In this document: positions 10,852 to 24,500 of the stretch, in pieces | Numbering within the stretch: the first letter of the stretch is position 1 | Layout: every line of letters starts with the position of its first letter | Origin: Nannochloropsis salina CCMP1776 | Taxonomy: Eukaryota > Sar > Eustigmatophyceae > Eustigmatales > Monodopsidaceae | Length of the DNA: 64,000 nucleotides | NCBI GenBank assembly: GCA_004565275.1 | Contig: SDOX01000145.1 | Location: forward strand, 7,071 to 71,070 | Direction of reading: 5' to 3' | Made by a program: the position numbers and the translations under genes | Notes under the pieces: model-generated | What the model saw: only the letters and a program-made list of their open reading frames with translations | The model's database searches: none | What the model was told of the DNA's origin: nothing

Positions 10852-11666
10852 GACGCTGTGAATACCTCGTGTCAGCTTCTCCCTTCCCGTGGCTTGCTCT
10901 CTATCTAATTTAATGCCCTACTGCACTCCACCCAGGACGACTCGCCCTCTCCCTTCCGACGCTGCGTTCTAAACAGCGGCCTTCCCTACCCCTCCTGATG
11001 CGACCAATTCGCCTGAAACTGGCCACAGTCCGCTTGATGGACGAAAAATGGGATGTGCGTCACTGGCAACGGAAGAAATCCAATAAAAGAAAGAACTAAT
11101 CTTGTGCACTGAGCTAACCACCTCCCCCGAGCTTCAGCCAACCCCCTGCCCCGCCAGATATCAAAATCCTCGATAGACAGCCAGGATAGGCCTTTAACAC
11201 CTTTCCTCCGATCGATGCAAAGTTTTCCACTGTGTTGCCGTCCCCTGTGGGATTTCACCGGGCACCCTGTGTTTTGTGGGAGGCTTAATGACCGGCATAT
11301 GTCGTGCCCCCCCGTGCTGCAGCATAATCGCTTGACTCGCTTTCTTCAGCTTACGCTCCTACTCCACCACTTGCCGTGACGAGTGAATCGCCGCGTGCAC
11401 TTTATCTTGGCTATGAAATCACACGCTAAGGGAGGATGATTGGCGTGAATTAAGCTTTGGAAGGTGGACGTGGACGGTTGTCGGGTTTTTATTTCGTTTT
11501 TATCCCACCTCAACCCATCATGAAGTGAAGGCGTCTGGGAAAAAAAAGAAGAAAAGCTCAGCGGTCCAGAAGCACTCTTTAACCGTACTCGGCTACCTCT
11601 CGTGCCTTTTTCTCATTTATGTCCTTAATCTCAACCTCTTGTCTTCACATCAAGCCACAGAGCAAG
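10852..11666. other. Divergent intergenic spacer between BUD22 and ELMO genes
   Basis: Head-to-head spacer of about 0.8 kb. A minus frame at 10986-11258 is open but unremarkable. No gene, RNA or repeat is called. Confidence 0.4.
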
Positions 11667-13264
11667 ATGAGCCGGGCGTGGCTAATGCCTACGTTGGAGG
11701 CGTGGATGCTCCTGTGGTGGAGATGGGCCCTCCATTTGTTGCGGGCGATGATCTCGCGCGGGGTGGATTACGTCACAGGTACATGCATGCGCACAAGGGA
11801 AAGCAAGGGCCCGGAGAGGGGAGAAGTTAAAAAAAGGAGAGAGGGGGGGGAAAGGGTTGAACGAGGAAAGGTGGAGTAGTGAGGTGGAATGAGGGAGAAA
11901 CTGTGCGGAGAACGGGGCCTTTTTCGACCTAATATATAGACCAGAGGAACGGAGGGGAAAAGAGGCCTTCATCAAGTTCCTTGTCTCCCTTGTCTCTGCC
12001 TGCATTCAATGCGGAGGACCCACACGTTCCCATTTAGAAACCTTCCCCATCCACCACCTTCCCCTCCCCTCCTTCCCCATCATGCCCCCCCCCCTTGGCC
12101 ACCCCCAGGAAAAAGCGAGCTTGAACGGATCTGCTCCGCGGACTCCCGGGCTCCTCCTTTCTCCATGTTTTCCCGCTTCCTCCGCTTCCTTCGCCTCTCC
12201 CCCTACCCCAGCCCTTCCTCCCTCCTGGCCGATCCCACCGGTCGGGAAGCCTCCGCCTCCCTCCCTTCCCTCCTCCTCCGCTACAAGATTCCCACCTCCA
12301 ACATCCACGTGCAAGAGAACCTGAAAGAGGTAGCTGCGCTTTCCATGCATGCGATTCGAACCTCTCTTCCCGCCCCCTCCCCTATTTTTCCTTCCGTCTC
12401 TCCATCCCCGCCCTCTTTCCACGCCCGGCCTGCCCTCCCTCCCTCCTTCCCTCCCTCCCTCCCGCCCTCCATTCTTCCCATCCTCCTTCCCTCCATCCTT
12501 TCTTCCCATCCTCCCTCCTTCCCTCCCTTCTTCCCATCCTCCCTTCCCTCCCTCCCTCCCTCCCTCCCTCCCTCCCACCTTCCCTACCGCAGTGCCTCCG
12601 CGCCCTGCACTACCTCCACGAATTCAAGGATGCGGTGAGATCCCTCACAACCACAGCTTTTGCATGGGAAAACCAGGACCACCTCGCCCTCCTTCACGCC
12701 CTCTGGCACGCCCTCAAGCCCGGCCTCGCCTTCGCCCCCGCTCCTTCCGAAGGGGAGGGGAGGAAGGGGGGGAGGGAGGGAGGAAGGGAGGGGTCGGTCT
12801 GGTCGGAAATCGGGTTCCAGGGGCGAGACCCCTCCACGGATTTTCGCGGCATGGGTATATTCGGTTTGATGCAGATGGTCAGTTTCGCGGAATCTCGGCC
12901 CGAAAAAGCCCGAAGCCTGCTCTTAGAAAGCGAACACCCGCGTCGATGGTTTCCATGGGCGGTAACGGGCGTGAACGTCAGCCGTTTCGTTTTTGAATTG
13001 TTGACGGAGGACGCGGTCCTGGAGGAGCGGCTGGTGGAGGCGTGGCGGGAGGGAGGGAGGGAGGGAGGGAAGGAGGGAGGGATGCAGGTTGTGAACGAGG
13101 TGTACGCAGACGTCTGGGAAACCTTTGGGAGGGTCTGGGTGGACACCGATCCGGAGAACGTGATGGCCTTTCCCCCGATATGGAGCGAGGTGCAGCGGAG
13201 GGAGAGGAGGAGGTGGAGGCAACGAAGAGGGGATGAGAGCTGGCGTTTGTTGTTGGAAGTGTAG
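11667..13264 (+). CDS. ELMO-domain protein (ELMOD-type), 3 exons
   Basis: ELMOD proteins are GTPase-activating proteins for Arl/Arf GTPases at membranes. Exons: 11667-11778, 12109-12329, 12593-13264; 334 aa. The N-terminus MSRAWLMPTLEAWMLLWWRW is hydrophobic/aromatic and leads to YVTG joined by splicing to KSELERIC, the ELMOD N-terminal signature. The ELMO core is WSEIGFQGRDPSTDFRGMGI, whose Arg in TDFRG is the presumed GAP residue, followed by FAESRPEKA and the C-terminal WVDTDPENVMAF. Two GGGA tracts are translated in frame as REGG repeats: one before the ELMO core (about residue 167) and one near residue 262. An in-frame ATG at 11619 would add 16 residues. It converges on UMP-CMP kinase. 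Confidence 0.9.
12431..12590. repeat. Intronic (CCCT)n pyrimidine tract of the ELMO gene
   Basis: About 160 bp of imperfect CCCT/CCTT units immediately before the acceptor of intron 2, in the gene sense. Confidence 0.9.
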
Positions 13265-13669
13265 ATGGAAGGGGGAAAACGGACGGAGGCCGCAGGCAAA
13301 GAGTGTGGGTAACGGAACTTTAAATTTAAAAATTCAAACGTTTGAATGTTGGGGGGAGGGGCTGTCCATTCTCCTTGTTCAGCGATGGGATGCAATCTCT
13401 TGGTTCCTCTCTTATATCTTTTCAGCTGTTACGCTTCCCCCCTTCCTGTTTGATTCAAACCAAGGCATCAACTTGAGCCCACCCCCCTCCCTCCCTCCCT
13501 CCCTTCCTCCCTTCCTCCCTTTCTCCCTCTCTCCCTCCCTCCCTCCCAACCACGTTTCCTCTCCACCTTGCCTCGTCCTCCCGCTCGACTCCCACTCCCC
13601 GCTTTTTCCTCAAACCAACCTTCTCCCCTTCCCTCTGTCCCTCCCTCCCTTCCTCCCTCCCCCCCTCCC
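13265..13669. other. Convergent spacer between ELMO gene and UMP-CMP kinase
   Basis: Both 3' ends face here. Contents: an AT-rich patch at 13320-13345 and CCCT tracts at 13485-13550 and 13635-13670. No gene seen. Confidence 0.5.
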
Positions 13670-16101
<2,432 letters not shown>

Positions 16102-17343
16102 ATGGCTTCGTTTCCCCAGGCGCACCCCATTTCACACTCCAACCCCCAGCAGTCGTCTCCTTCCTCCACCTCGCCCTCCGGTGCTACTGACAAGCAACGC
16201 ATCATGACGGAAATAGCCACGCGCTTGCAAGAAGGCTGGAAACTCATAAGCATGACCTGTCCGATGCCTGGTTGCAAAACCCCTCTGGTGTCTGCGCCGA
16301 CTCATGATGGAGGACAGATGTATTGCGTGAGTTGCCAGGCACCAGTGCTCAGGGAGGGGGAGTCTTTACCCCCCCCCCTGTCCCTTGCTACCGCACCCGC
16401 AGCTGCAGCCTTGTCTCCCCCTCCTTTCATTCCTTCTCCAGCGGCGCCAAAGGAAGCAACATCCTCGCCCGTGCAGGGTTTGCAGGAAGGACCGAAGATT
16501 TCCATCCCCAGGCCAGAGGCGATCCTCTCCACCTCCTCCCCGTCCTCCCCTTCCCTCCCGATCACCTTTAGCCCGCCGCCTGTTACGCCGCTCACACCTC
16601 AAAACACGGCGGTGGGCGTCTCCCCCACGCCTTCCAGCCATCCTTTCCTCGTCCCGGGGCATGCGAGAGCGAACGGGGTGGAGGGGGAGGGAGGGAGGGA
16701 GCGAGGGGGGGAGGGAGGGAAGGAAGGAGGGGAGACAGTGAACCGGATCGTGGACACCATCTTTTCGGCTCCCGCGTGCAGGACGGAGACGGACGTGGCG
16801 ATCGCCCAGGTTGCGTCTACCTTAAGCAGGGAAAAAAGGCGGGAAAACGCCTCAGCGGCGACGGGCCAACGGCTCTTGCAAGGCTGGGTGATGGGGGCGG
16901 AGAGCTGCCCAGAGTGCTTGGTCCCTCTAATGAGAGAGGGAGGGAGGGGAGGAGGGGTGGGGGGAGGGCAAGAGGAGGTGTGGGAGTGTGTGGGGTGCAC
17001 CACCAGGTTTTTCGAGGGGGGAGGAGGAGGGGAGGGGAGCGACGGGAAGGGAGGGAGGGGGAGAAGAGGAGGGGGAGGGAGGGGAAGGGATTAAAAAAAA
17101 GAAGAGGGAAATCAAACACATCAAAAAGCGGAGCTCAAGGGTATGAGGGAGGAAGCGGTGGATGTGAGCGCTGTGATCGGACAGAAATTGCTGCAGGGCT
17201 GGGCGTTGCTGGCGGGTGGCTGCGAGGGGTGTGGGAACCCGTTGATGAGGGATTTGGAGGGGGAGGAGCGGTGCCTGGCGTGTGGGGGCGGAGGGGTTGA
17301 AGGAAGTGCGGGAAAGAGGGAGGGAGGGAAGAAGGAAGAGGAG

Positions 17344-17374
<31 letters not shown>

Positions 17375-17724
17375 GTAGGACAGCCGTCATGGACCAGTCC
17401 GTGAAGCAGGATTCTCCTCCCTCCCTCCCTCCCTCCCTTCCGCCCGCCAACCCTCCTTCCCTACCGCCTTCCTCCTCCGTGCCAATGCAGGCGGCCCTTC
17501 GCGCCATTTTGGAAAAAATGGAGGAAATCACGTCCGCCTTGAAAAAGACGTCAGTGGCAAAGTGTGATGAGATGGGAAGGATGGCGATGGCGTTGGCCCG
17601 TCTGGGCGAGGCGGCGGAGGTGCTGGAGCGAAGTGTGATGCGGCAGGAAGGAAAACGGGAGCAGGCATCGCCAAAAACGGAGTCGGTTGGGGTAGAGGGG
17701 AAGAAGAGGAGAGGGAGGAGGTAA
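16102..17724 (+). CDS. ZNRD2/SSSCA1-type zinc-ribbon protein with three repeats
   Basis: Each repeat has the ZNRD2 plan: a helix with a GW motif, CxxC, PLM, then CxxC. Repeat 1: RLQEGWKLISMTCPMPGCKT then YCVSC. Repeat 2: RLLQGWVMGAESCPECLVPL then CVGC. Repeat 3: KLLQGWALLAGGCEGCGNPL then CLAC. Pro/Ser-rich linkers and GGGA/GAG-coded Glu-Gly runs separate them; the C-terminus is a helical, Lys-rich segment ending KKRRGRR. ZNRD2 in animals is a small single-repeat cytosolic protein of poorly defined role. Repeats 1-2 and repeat 3 are in the same frame but a TAA at 17092-17094 separates them, so an intron around 17000-17139 is needed, or two tandem genes. The ATG at 16102 precedes repeat 1; the frame is open further 5'. 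Confidence 0.75.
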
Positions 17725-18008
17725 AGGCGGAAAGGAGGAGGGAGGAGGGGCGGAAGCCGGTTGGGGTAGAGGGGAAGAAGGGATGGAGGGGAGGAGGGTG
17801 GAAGGGAGGGGGAAGGAGCAGAGGAGGAGGAGGAGGGAGGAGTGCATGACCAGCTGATGCTGTGGGGGAGAGGCAAGGAGGGTGGGAAGGAGGATGGGGT
17901 TGGGAGCGACGAAGAACAGGAGGAGGAGGAGGAAGAGGGAGAAAGAGGAGGCTCGGGAACAGGGGAAGGTTCACGCCACGAAAAAATGCGCGAGTTCTCA
18001 AGGATGGA

Positions 18009-19310
18009 TCATAAAAGCTTGTGGTACGCGGGGAGAATGGATGAATGGAGGTGGTGATGAGGAGGGAGTAAGGGAGGGTAAGTGGACGGAATGGGAGAGG
18101 TGGCGGTGGTGAGGAGGGAGGAAAAGAGGGGAGCGGAGGGATGGAGTGGCGCCAAGCTGAGGAGGGACGGGCGTGAGTCACGGGATCGCGGGGGAGGAAG
18201 GGGAACGGAGGGAGGGAGAGAGGGAGGGAAGGAGGGAGGGAGGGAAGGAGGGAGGGAAGAAGGAAAAGAAGGTATCAGGAGACCCTCCGGGCGGATTTGT
18301 GCAACAAAGAAGTCTGTCACCCGTATCTTGCTTTCACCTTCAGAGGACATGCTCCCCCCGACCAGAACGAGCTTAAAATGGAGCACCTTCCTCCTCAGTG
18401 CCCCGCCCTCCCCTCCCTCCCCCCCCCCACCCCGGGTCCCTTCTCCCCCCTCTCCCCGACTCGCCCCCCCCCACCCGAAGATAGCGGGCAGACTCGTGTG
18501 GATCAAACTTTTCAAGACAGCCTTCCGGCCTCGGCTCACGGTCACGTCGAACAAGTCCTCGTTTTCGATCGAGAAACGTACAGCCCATCCTCCCGTAGTG
18601 GTTGGGATCACCTTCATTTCCCGTTGTGGCACTGGGCCCGCCGACTCGATGGTCCCACCCCCTACGCCCTCCCCGCCCCGGGTACGGCGAAAGATCAGCT
18701 CCTCCGACGGCCCACAGTCCAGCAGGAGGCCGATCTCCTCCGCAGTCAACGATAAACGCTTGGTTCCTTTCCAATCATACGTGCCCGAACTTTTGCGCCG
18801 TGTAAATTCCACCAGGAGCCGTGAATTAATAGGCTTTACTCTGGATGGTCCTGCGCCCCCTTCGCCCCCACCTCCTGGGATCGCTGTGCTAGCCGGAAAT
18901 TGATAGTTTGTGAGGCGGAACTTCAGGATGCAGTCGTTCCCAAACACAGTGAAGTCAGGGTCGAGTTTCAACAGCCCGTAACCCTCCCCCCCCGTTGAGG
19001 ACGAGAAGGCGGAGGTCCCAGGAAGATGGAGTGGAAAGGAGGAGAGGAGAGGAAGAAAGGGACGACGCGAGGAACGAGGGTCAAAGCCAGAGAGGGCGTG
19101 GGAAGGGCAGTGTTGATAGCGAGTCCGGGGTCCGATGTTGTTCCCCCTTCTCGGTGCGTAGGACCTTAAGCTCTGAGGGTGGGTGCTGACGAATTTCGGA
19201 CAGGCCAGACGCAAAGTCGTGCTTTTCACGTTAGGAAGGAGTCTCCGGGATGCCACATGGTCAACACAGTCACGGAGGCCGGCGATCGATCGACGGGAAA
19301 ACGCCAGCAT
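18009..19310 (-). CDS. Whirly-like single-stranded DNA-binding protein, organelle-targeted
   Basis: Whirly proteins bind ssDNA in plastids, mitochondria and nucleus and protect organelle genomes. The N-terminus MLAFSRRSIAGLRDCVDHVA plus about 90 Arg/Ser-rich residues reads as an organelle presequence. The core (about residues 111-283) follows the Whirly order: GNDCILKFRL, RLLVEFTRRKSSGTYDWKGT, LSLTAEEIGLLLDCGP, REMKVIPTTTGGWAVRFSI, FDVTVSRGRKAVLK, then LPAIFGW, matching the conserved YDW, E-x-G, and LP-x-x-GW positions. Low-complexity Gly inserts break the core. ATG at 19310. The last 110 residues are Pro/Ser-rich CCCT-coded sequence, and an intron or earlier end after SKIR is possible. Alternative: a related Whirly-fold RNA-binding protein. 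Confidence 0.72.
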   Translation of the reverse strand: MLAFSRRSIAGLRDCVDHVASRRLLPNVKSTTLRLACPKFVSTHPQSLRSYAPRRGNNIGPRTRYQHCPSHALSGFDPRSSRRPFLPLLSSFPLHLPGTSAFSSSTGGEGYGLLKLDPDFTVFGNDCILKFRLTNYQFPASTAIPGGGGEGGAGPSRVKPINSRLLVEFTRRKSSGTYDWKGTKRLSLTAEEIGLLLDCGPSEELIFRRTRGGEGVGGGTIESAGPVPQREMKVIPTTTGGWAVRFSIENEDLFDVTVSRGRKAVLKSLIHTSLPAIFGWGGASRGEGGEGTRGGGGEGGEGGALRRKVLHFKLVLVGGSMSSEGESKIRVTDFFVAQIRPEGLLIPSFPSSLPPSLPPSFPPSLPPSVPLPPPRSRDSRPSLLSLAPLHPSAPLFSSLLTTATSPIPSTYPPLLPPHHHLHSSILPAYHKLL

Positions 19311-21537
19311 GCTCCTTTCGTCTGGGACGGTGGGGAGGTGGGGAATGAAGGTTTGTCAGGTCGCCACGTCTACTGTACGCGCTTGCACGAGTAGGTTCTT
19401 TCTCCTTCATGACAAGTGGATGTTCACACAAACAGGACAGGTATCAAGGCACGTTAAAGACCTTTTTGCATCCAGATAGAGGAAAAAAACTCGGAAACAC
19501 ACCCACAACGTTCGTAGCCGCCTATATGGGGCTTGGCTAACCTCCTGCCTCGCCCTCGTTATCCCCCGAAAGGCATGGCTTTTATTTAAACTAAGCTGTA
19601 ATTGTTGAGGGAAAAAGGGTTCATTTACAGGGAAAGGTACAACTTCATTTGAACAGTGAAGGGTTGAGAAATTTTATATTCACCCGGGCTTTCAATATTC
19701 CATTTCTCGTGTTGCGCCTTTAATTTTACCTCCCCGTCTGCTGGATTTCACATCCTCAAAAATTTGGTAGCCCGCCCTCGTCACCATTCAAAGTACTCCT
19801 GCCTCTTCTCAGGTGCGGATAGAGTTTTCAAAAAGGGACTGCGGTGCAGGTAGGCTTCCAGTCATCCTCTTCCTCCATGCTTCTACTAATGGGCACCTCG
19901 TTCTCTTTTTTCCTTTTCTTCTCATCTGTCCCTTTCAGCCCTGTCATAATTGTCGCTTCTCCGACCTCACCATCCGCTGCCCAGAACGATGAGGACCTGA
20001 ATCTAGTCCTTGATATCTTTGATTGATCCTACCTCACCTGGATTTCAGGTTGTGCTGTCCCGGATGACGGCACGGGTTCTGGTTCCGTAATGTATCAGCC
20101 TGTCCGAAATTTGCGGACATTCTATGTGCAGCGACGCCTTCAAACTCCCGCATAGGGACTTATAGCGTCTTAATGGCCACTAGGATCGAAATAGGTGTGG
20201 GAATTTTCTCTGCACCCGCGTAGCGGCGGCGCTGGCAGGCCGAGCAAGGCAACTGGTCTATGAATCTGCTATAGATCCGGCTGAGGGTGGAGCAATGTCG
20301 GGACCCCTGTTAGGTTCGAGGTCCTCAGAATACTTCCACATAGAAGTGAGCTCACCATTTTACCATTTTCACGGTTTTAGGCGTGAACAGGTAGGGTCAT
20401 CGGACGTGGTGCGCTAATACTCACAGGACGATCTGCTGAAATTTGGTGCAATATTACCAGTATGCGACCTGGGTTTCGTCGGCCTGCTGTATGACAGGAA
20501 GTATGGGCGTCAAAACGGAAGCTCTCAACCTAATCCTGGCAAACACCCAAGACGGCTCTGACTTCGTCTCGGAAGAGGGGGGATTCACAGTGTTCGGCCG
20601 GTATTTTTCGGCCCAACTTTGCACAGTGTCAGCCCACGCATTCTTTATTGCGCAAACATTGCATTGCATGCACACAGCTACGCCTAAATCCCCTTCGGCT
20701 TTTAAGACCAGGCGGCCCATATCGTCCTTCCTACGTTGGAGGGCGGCATTTTCCAAGAGAGCAGGCGACCATCACGAAATCCTAAGAATGGAAATGAGTT
20801 CATGGATTGTTGAAATCTCAGTCAAGGAACCTGTAATGAAGGTTTCTCAATCATTTTTCGCGAGAGAAAGCTTCCTTTCCTGAAGGGTCTTCTTTATAGA
20901 AAAATATATATAATGGAAAGCATTCAAGAAGTGAGGAAGTAATGAAAAAACTGAATTAAGACATTTATTTTTTTTGGCGAAGCACCCATATGCGTCAGTG
21001 CGCATATCTGGGTTGGCTTTCGCTCCTGATTTTTTCCCCGGGACACCTCTTCACCTCATCAGGCGTATGATCCTATTGCTTTGCAGGGCGCTTTTTCTTT
21101 GTGAGCAGATGTCCTAAAATGATCCACAGCTTTCAGTTAAAAATTCATCAATTACTTGCGCAACCACAATACAAGGTTGTCTGAAAAAGGGGATAGAAAA
21201 CGGAAAGAAAAGCCGTCGCCCAGCTCAAGTAGAAAGTAGCAACGCATGTTAACCTCCCCCCCTCGGTCATCCCATTCCATTCCATCTCAAGACCCCAGCT
21301 AGCCCCCCAAGAAACGAGAAGACGAGAGCCAAAAAAGAAATTTAGACAATAATCGTGTATAAATGAATTCTTTGATTCCACTTTCACCTATACTCAGCTT
21401 TTTCCGACCTCTCCGCACGCGCCGTCCCGCGTCTCAATGTCTGCTCCGCCTCCTTCATCCCAGCCAGATCGTTGAAGCGACGTCTGTAGAAGCAAACTTG
21501 GAGACTTACATTTCTGGGCGCCGTCTTCCGTCGAAAG
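19311..21537. other. Long intergenic region without assignable gene
   Basis: About 2.2 kb between the divergent Whirly and CLEC16A-like starts, with moderate AT content. Open stretches: + 19844-20026 (60 codons, hydrophobic start) and overlapping + and - frames at 20443-20883. The minus one (GRLVLKAEGDLGVAVCMQCN within it) has no ATG start and no known domain. An inverted repeat lies at 20984-21013. Confidence 0.4.
20984..21013. repeat. Short inverted repeat (hairpin)
   Basis: ACCCATATGCG, a 6-nt loop, then CGCATAT-CT-GGGT: an 11-bp stem interrupted only by a 2-nt bulge. It follows a T-rich run at 20962-20975. Could form a transcript hairpin; no link to a particular gene is shown. Confidence 0.6.
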
Positions 21538-24500
21538 ATGTATCTTTGGGGCCGAGGGTACGGGAGGCGGGGGCGTCGGGATCCTTCCCTCCTACCATCA
21601 CTCTCCTGACAACCCGCTCCGATCCTCATTGTTCCTGCTCCTATCCTCCTCATTCAGTGCTTCCGCAGATATCCCTTCATCTCCATCTTCCTCTTCCTCT
21701 TTGTCCTCCACGTGGGATGAAGGGGACCTGAGATCGCGTTATACCCTAGAATACTGGGAAGAATTGTATGGGCGATTGCACCACGCCAGGGACCCCAGAA
21801 GTTTCGATCAGGTGAGCATCCAAATCCTAGCCGGCTGTCACATACATCAAAAAGTAGACAGTCCTCGCAATCGACCCTTTTTTGGGCGTTCTGGACCGAC
21901 TTTCGCGCCATTCCTTCTTATTCTTTCCTACCTTCCGTTCGCTGTTCCTCCTTCCCTCCCTCCCTTCCCTCCTCCTCCAGGAGGAGGTGGTCAGAATCGT
22001 GCGCCTCATCGCTCAGTTATTGATGCTGGGCGAGGGGATGGAGGACGAAAGGATGTTCGAATTCTTCGGGCAGAGAAATTTGTTGCCAGCATTTTGTCAA
22101 ATGGTGAGACTGGAGGAAACGGGGGAAGGAGGGCGTGAGGGAGGGCGGGAGGAAGGGCAGGAGGGAGGGAGGAGAACGACTCATGGCGAAGGGTGCAAGA
22201 TGGGACACTGGCCCATATTTGAAGAATATCGAGTGGGTATTTTGGTAGTATTTTAAAACACCTTCTTTCCATCGGGGCTTCCCTCTTTCCCTCCCTCCCG
22301 CCATCCCTCCCTCCATCCTTCTTTCCCTCCCTCCTCCCCTCCTTCCCCCCTTGCTATGAACCCCATTCGGGCACGGCTGGTTGGAGGGAGGGAGGGAGGG
22401 AGGGAGGGAGGGAGGGAGAAAGGGGGGGAGACTTGGGTGGGAGACAATGCGCAAGAGGGTACTGGGCTGATGGGTTTGCTGTTGCTCCACACGGTGATTA
22501 GGCTGGAAAGAGGGAGGGAGGGGCGGGGAGGGGAGGGAGGGAGGGAGGGGGGGTGAGGGGCTTGTTGTCTCTGCTGGGGTTGGTAGAGGCGAGGAGAACG
22601 CTGGAGGGAGAGAGAGGTGCGGGCGTAGAAAGGGAGGGAGGGAGGAAGGGAGGGAGGGAAGGAAGAGAGGAGAAGAAGGAGCGGCGATTGTCTCTCGAGT
22701 CCATCCATGAAGCAGAGGAGGATCGATGGATAGATGAGGAGGGAGGGGGGCCGGGAGGCAGGGAGGAGGAAGGGGAGGAGAGGGAAGCTTTGTTTGATGA
22801 CGATGCGCTGGGCGAGGGGGAAGATGGGCTCCTGGAGGCATTTGCCGTGGGAAACGAGGGGGAGGAGGGAGCGGAGGGGGGAGCGGAGGAGAGAGGGGAG
22901 GAGGGAGGGGAGGAGGGAGGAGGAGGAGGCATGGGGAGGAGGAAGGAGGTAAGAGTGAATGTGCTCGGGTACCGCGTGAAGAGCCGATCTTCTCTGAGGT
23001 GTCGAAAAGGAAGGTTGCGGAGGGGGGCGGTCGACTTAAGGAGGGAGGAGGTGGGGGATACCCTGCTGTCGCTCGTGGAAGCGGCGGCGGGGATGTTGAG
23101 TGGAGGGAGGGAGGGAGGGAGGGAGGGGGGGAGGGAGGAGGAGAGGGCGTGGGGAAGGAAGAGGAGGAGGAGACTGGTTACCCTGCGCCTTGCTTGCTCT
23201 CTCCTTGCCGAAATCCTGTCGTGCGAGGGGAGGGAGCAAGGGGGGGAGGGAGGGGGAAGGGAGGGGGGAGGGAGGGGCGCAGAGGAAGAGGCGGGAAATT
23301 CGAGACATATTGCAAGCACACCTTGCCATCGTGGCAGGAAGGTGCCTGGAAGTGCTGCAAAGCGAGCAGGTACGTCGGAGCACCCATTTCCGTTTCGAAT
23401 ATAAATTCAAAACTCAAAAATGCAACGGTCCGTACAATTGTTCGTACTGAATACCATACCAGGGGGACCGATTTTTGTCAGCTTTGGAGGCGCGGCTTCT
23501 GGAAAGTGGTGCTGGGGAGAGCAAGGAAGGGAAAGAGGGAGGGAAGGAGGGAGGGAGGGAGGGAGGGAGGGAGGAAAAAAATCGGAGACAGACAGCAGAT
23601 GGATCTTACCGAAGCCATTGCAACTTTGTGCCCTCCCCGAAGGACGAAGGGAGGGAGGGAGGCAGGCAGGGAAGGGCAANNNNNNNNNNNNNNNNNNNNN
23701 NNNNNNNNNNNNNNNNNNNNNNNNNNNNNNNNNNNNNNNNNNNNNNNNNNNNNNNNNNNNNNNNNNNNNNNNNNNNNNNACGCCCTGGACATGCGCAGTC
23801 TGGTCAACAGCCCCCACATCCTCTTCTTCCCCTCTGCCCTCCCTCCCGCCCACTCTCCTTCCCTCCTTCCCCCTGCTTTCCGTCTATCGATCTCGCCCGA
23901 CCAGGAGTTGGCACACCTGTGCTATTCCCTTTTCGCCCTCCGCCACCTCCTCTCCCTCCTTCGCGACCTCCCTCCCTCCCTGCCCTTCCTGGTCTGCAGG
24001 GGAGGCCGGGCAGCTGGGGAACAAGTGAGGGAAGAACCAGTCGATGACGACGATTTCCTCCTCTCTCTCCTCAACCTCGACCTCCCCCAGCGCCTTGCCC
24101 TCTCCCGCGGCTTGGACGGGGGGAGGAAGGGAGGGAGGGAAAGAGAGGAGGAAGGAGGGAGGGAAGGGGGGAGGGAAAGAGAGGAGGAAGGAGGGAGGGA
24201 AGGAGGGAGGGAGAGAGCGGAGGAAGGAGGGAGGGAAGGAGGGAGGGAAGGGGAGCAACTTGAAATCTTCCCTTGTCGCCTGCTACCGGACTGGCAAAAG
24301 CCATTTCCCAGACCGTATTCCTCCCCCTCCTCCTCCTCTTCCTCACTACCCTCCCTCCCTCCCTCCTCCCGCTCCTCTTCGCCTCCCTCCTTCTTCCACC
24401 TGCCACCCTTCCCTTCCCCCCTGGAAGAGCATGCCTCCCTCCTCCACCTCTTGCAGCAGCAGAGGAAACACCTTCGGCAGCAAAAAGAGAGAGGAAGTCC

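Noticed and set aside
19311-21537. Search for LTRs, terminal repeats or transposase fragments in the long spacers
   Set aside because: No paired terminal repeats, target-site duplications or recognisable transposase or polymerase motifs were seen by eye; same result in 29026-30349, 32639-34588 and 38511-40631.
22498-23319. Long minus-strand Pro/Ser frame within the CLEC16A-like gene
   Set aside because: Composition artefact of the GGGA tracts; the + strand shows splice signals and family motifs on both sides.
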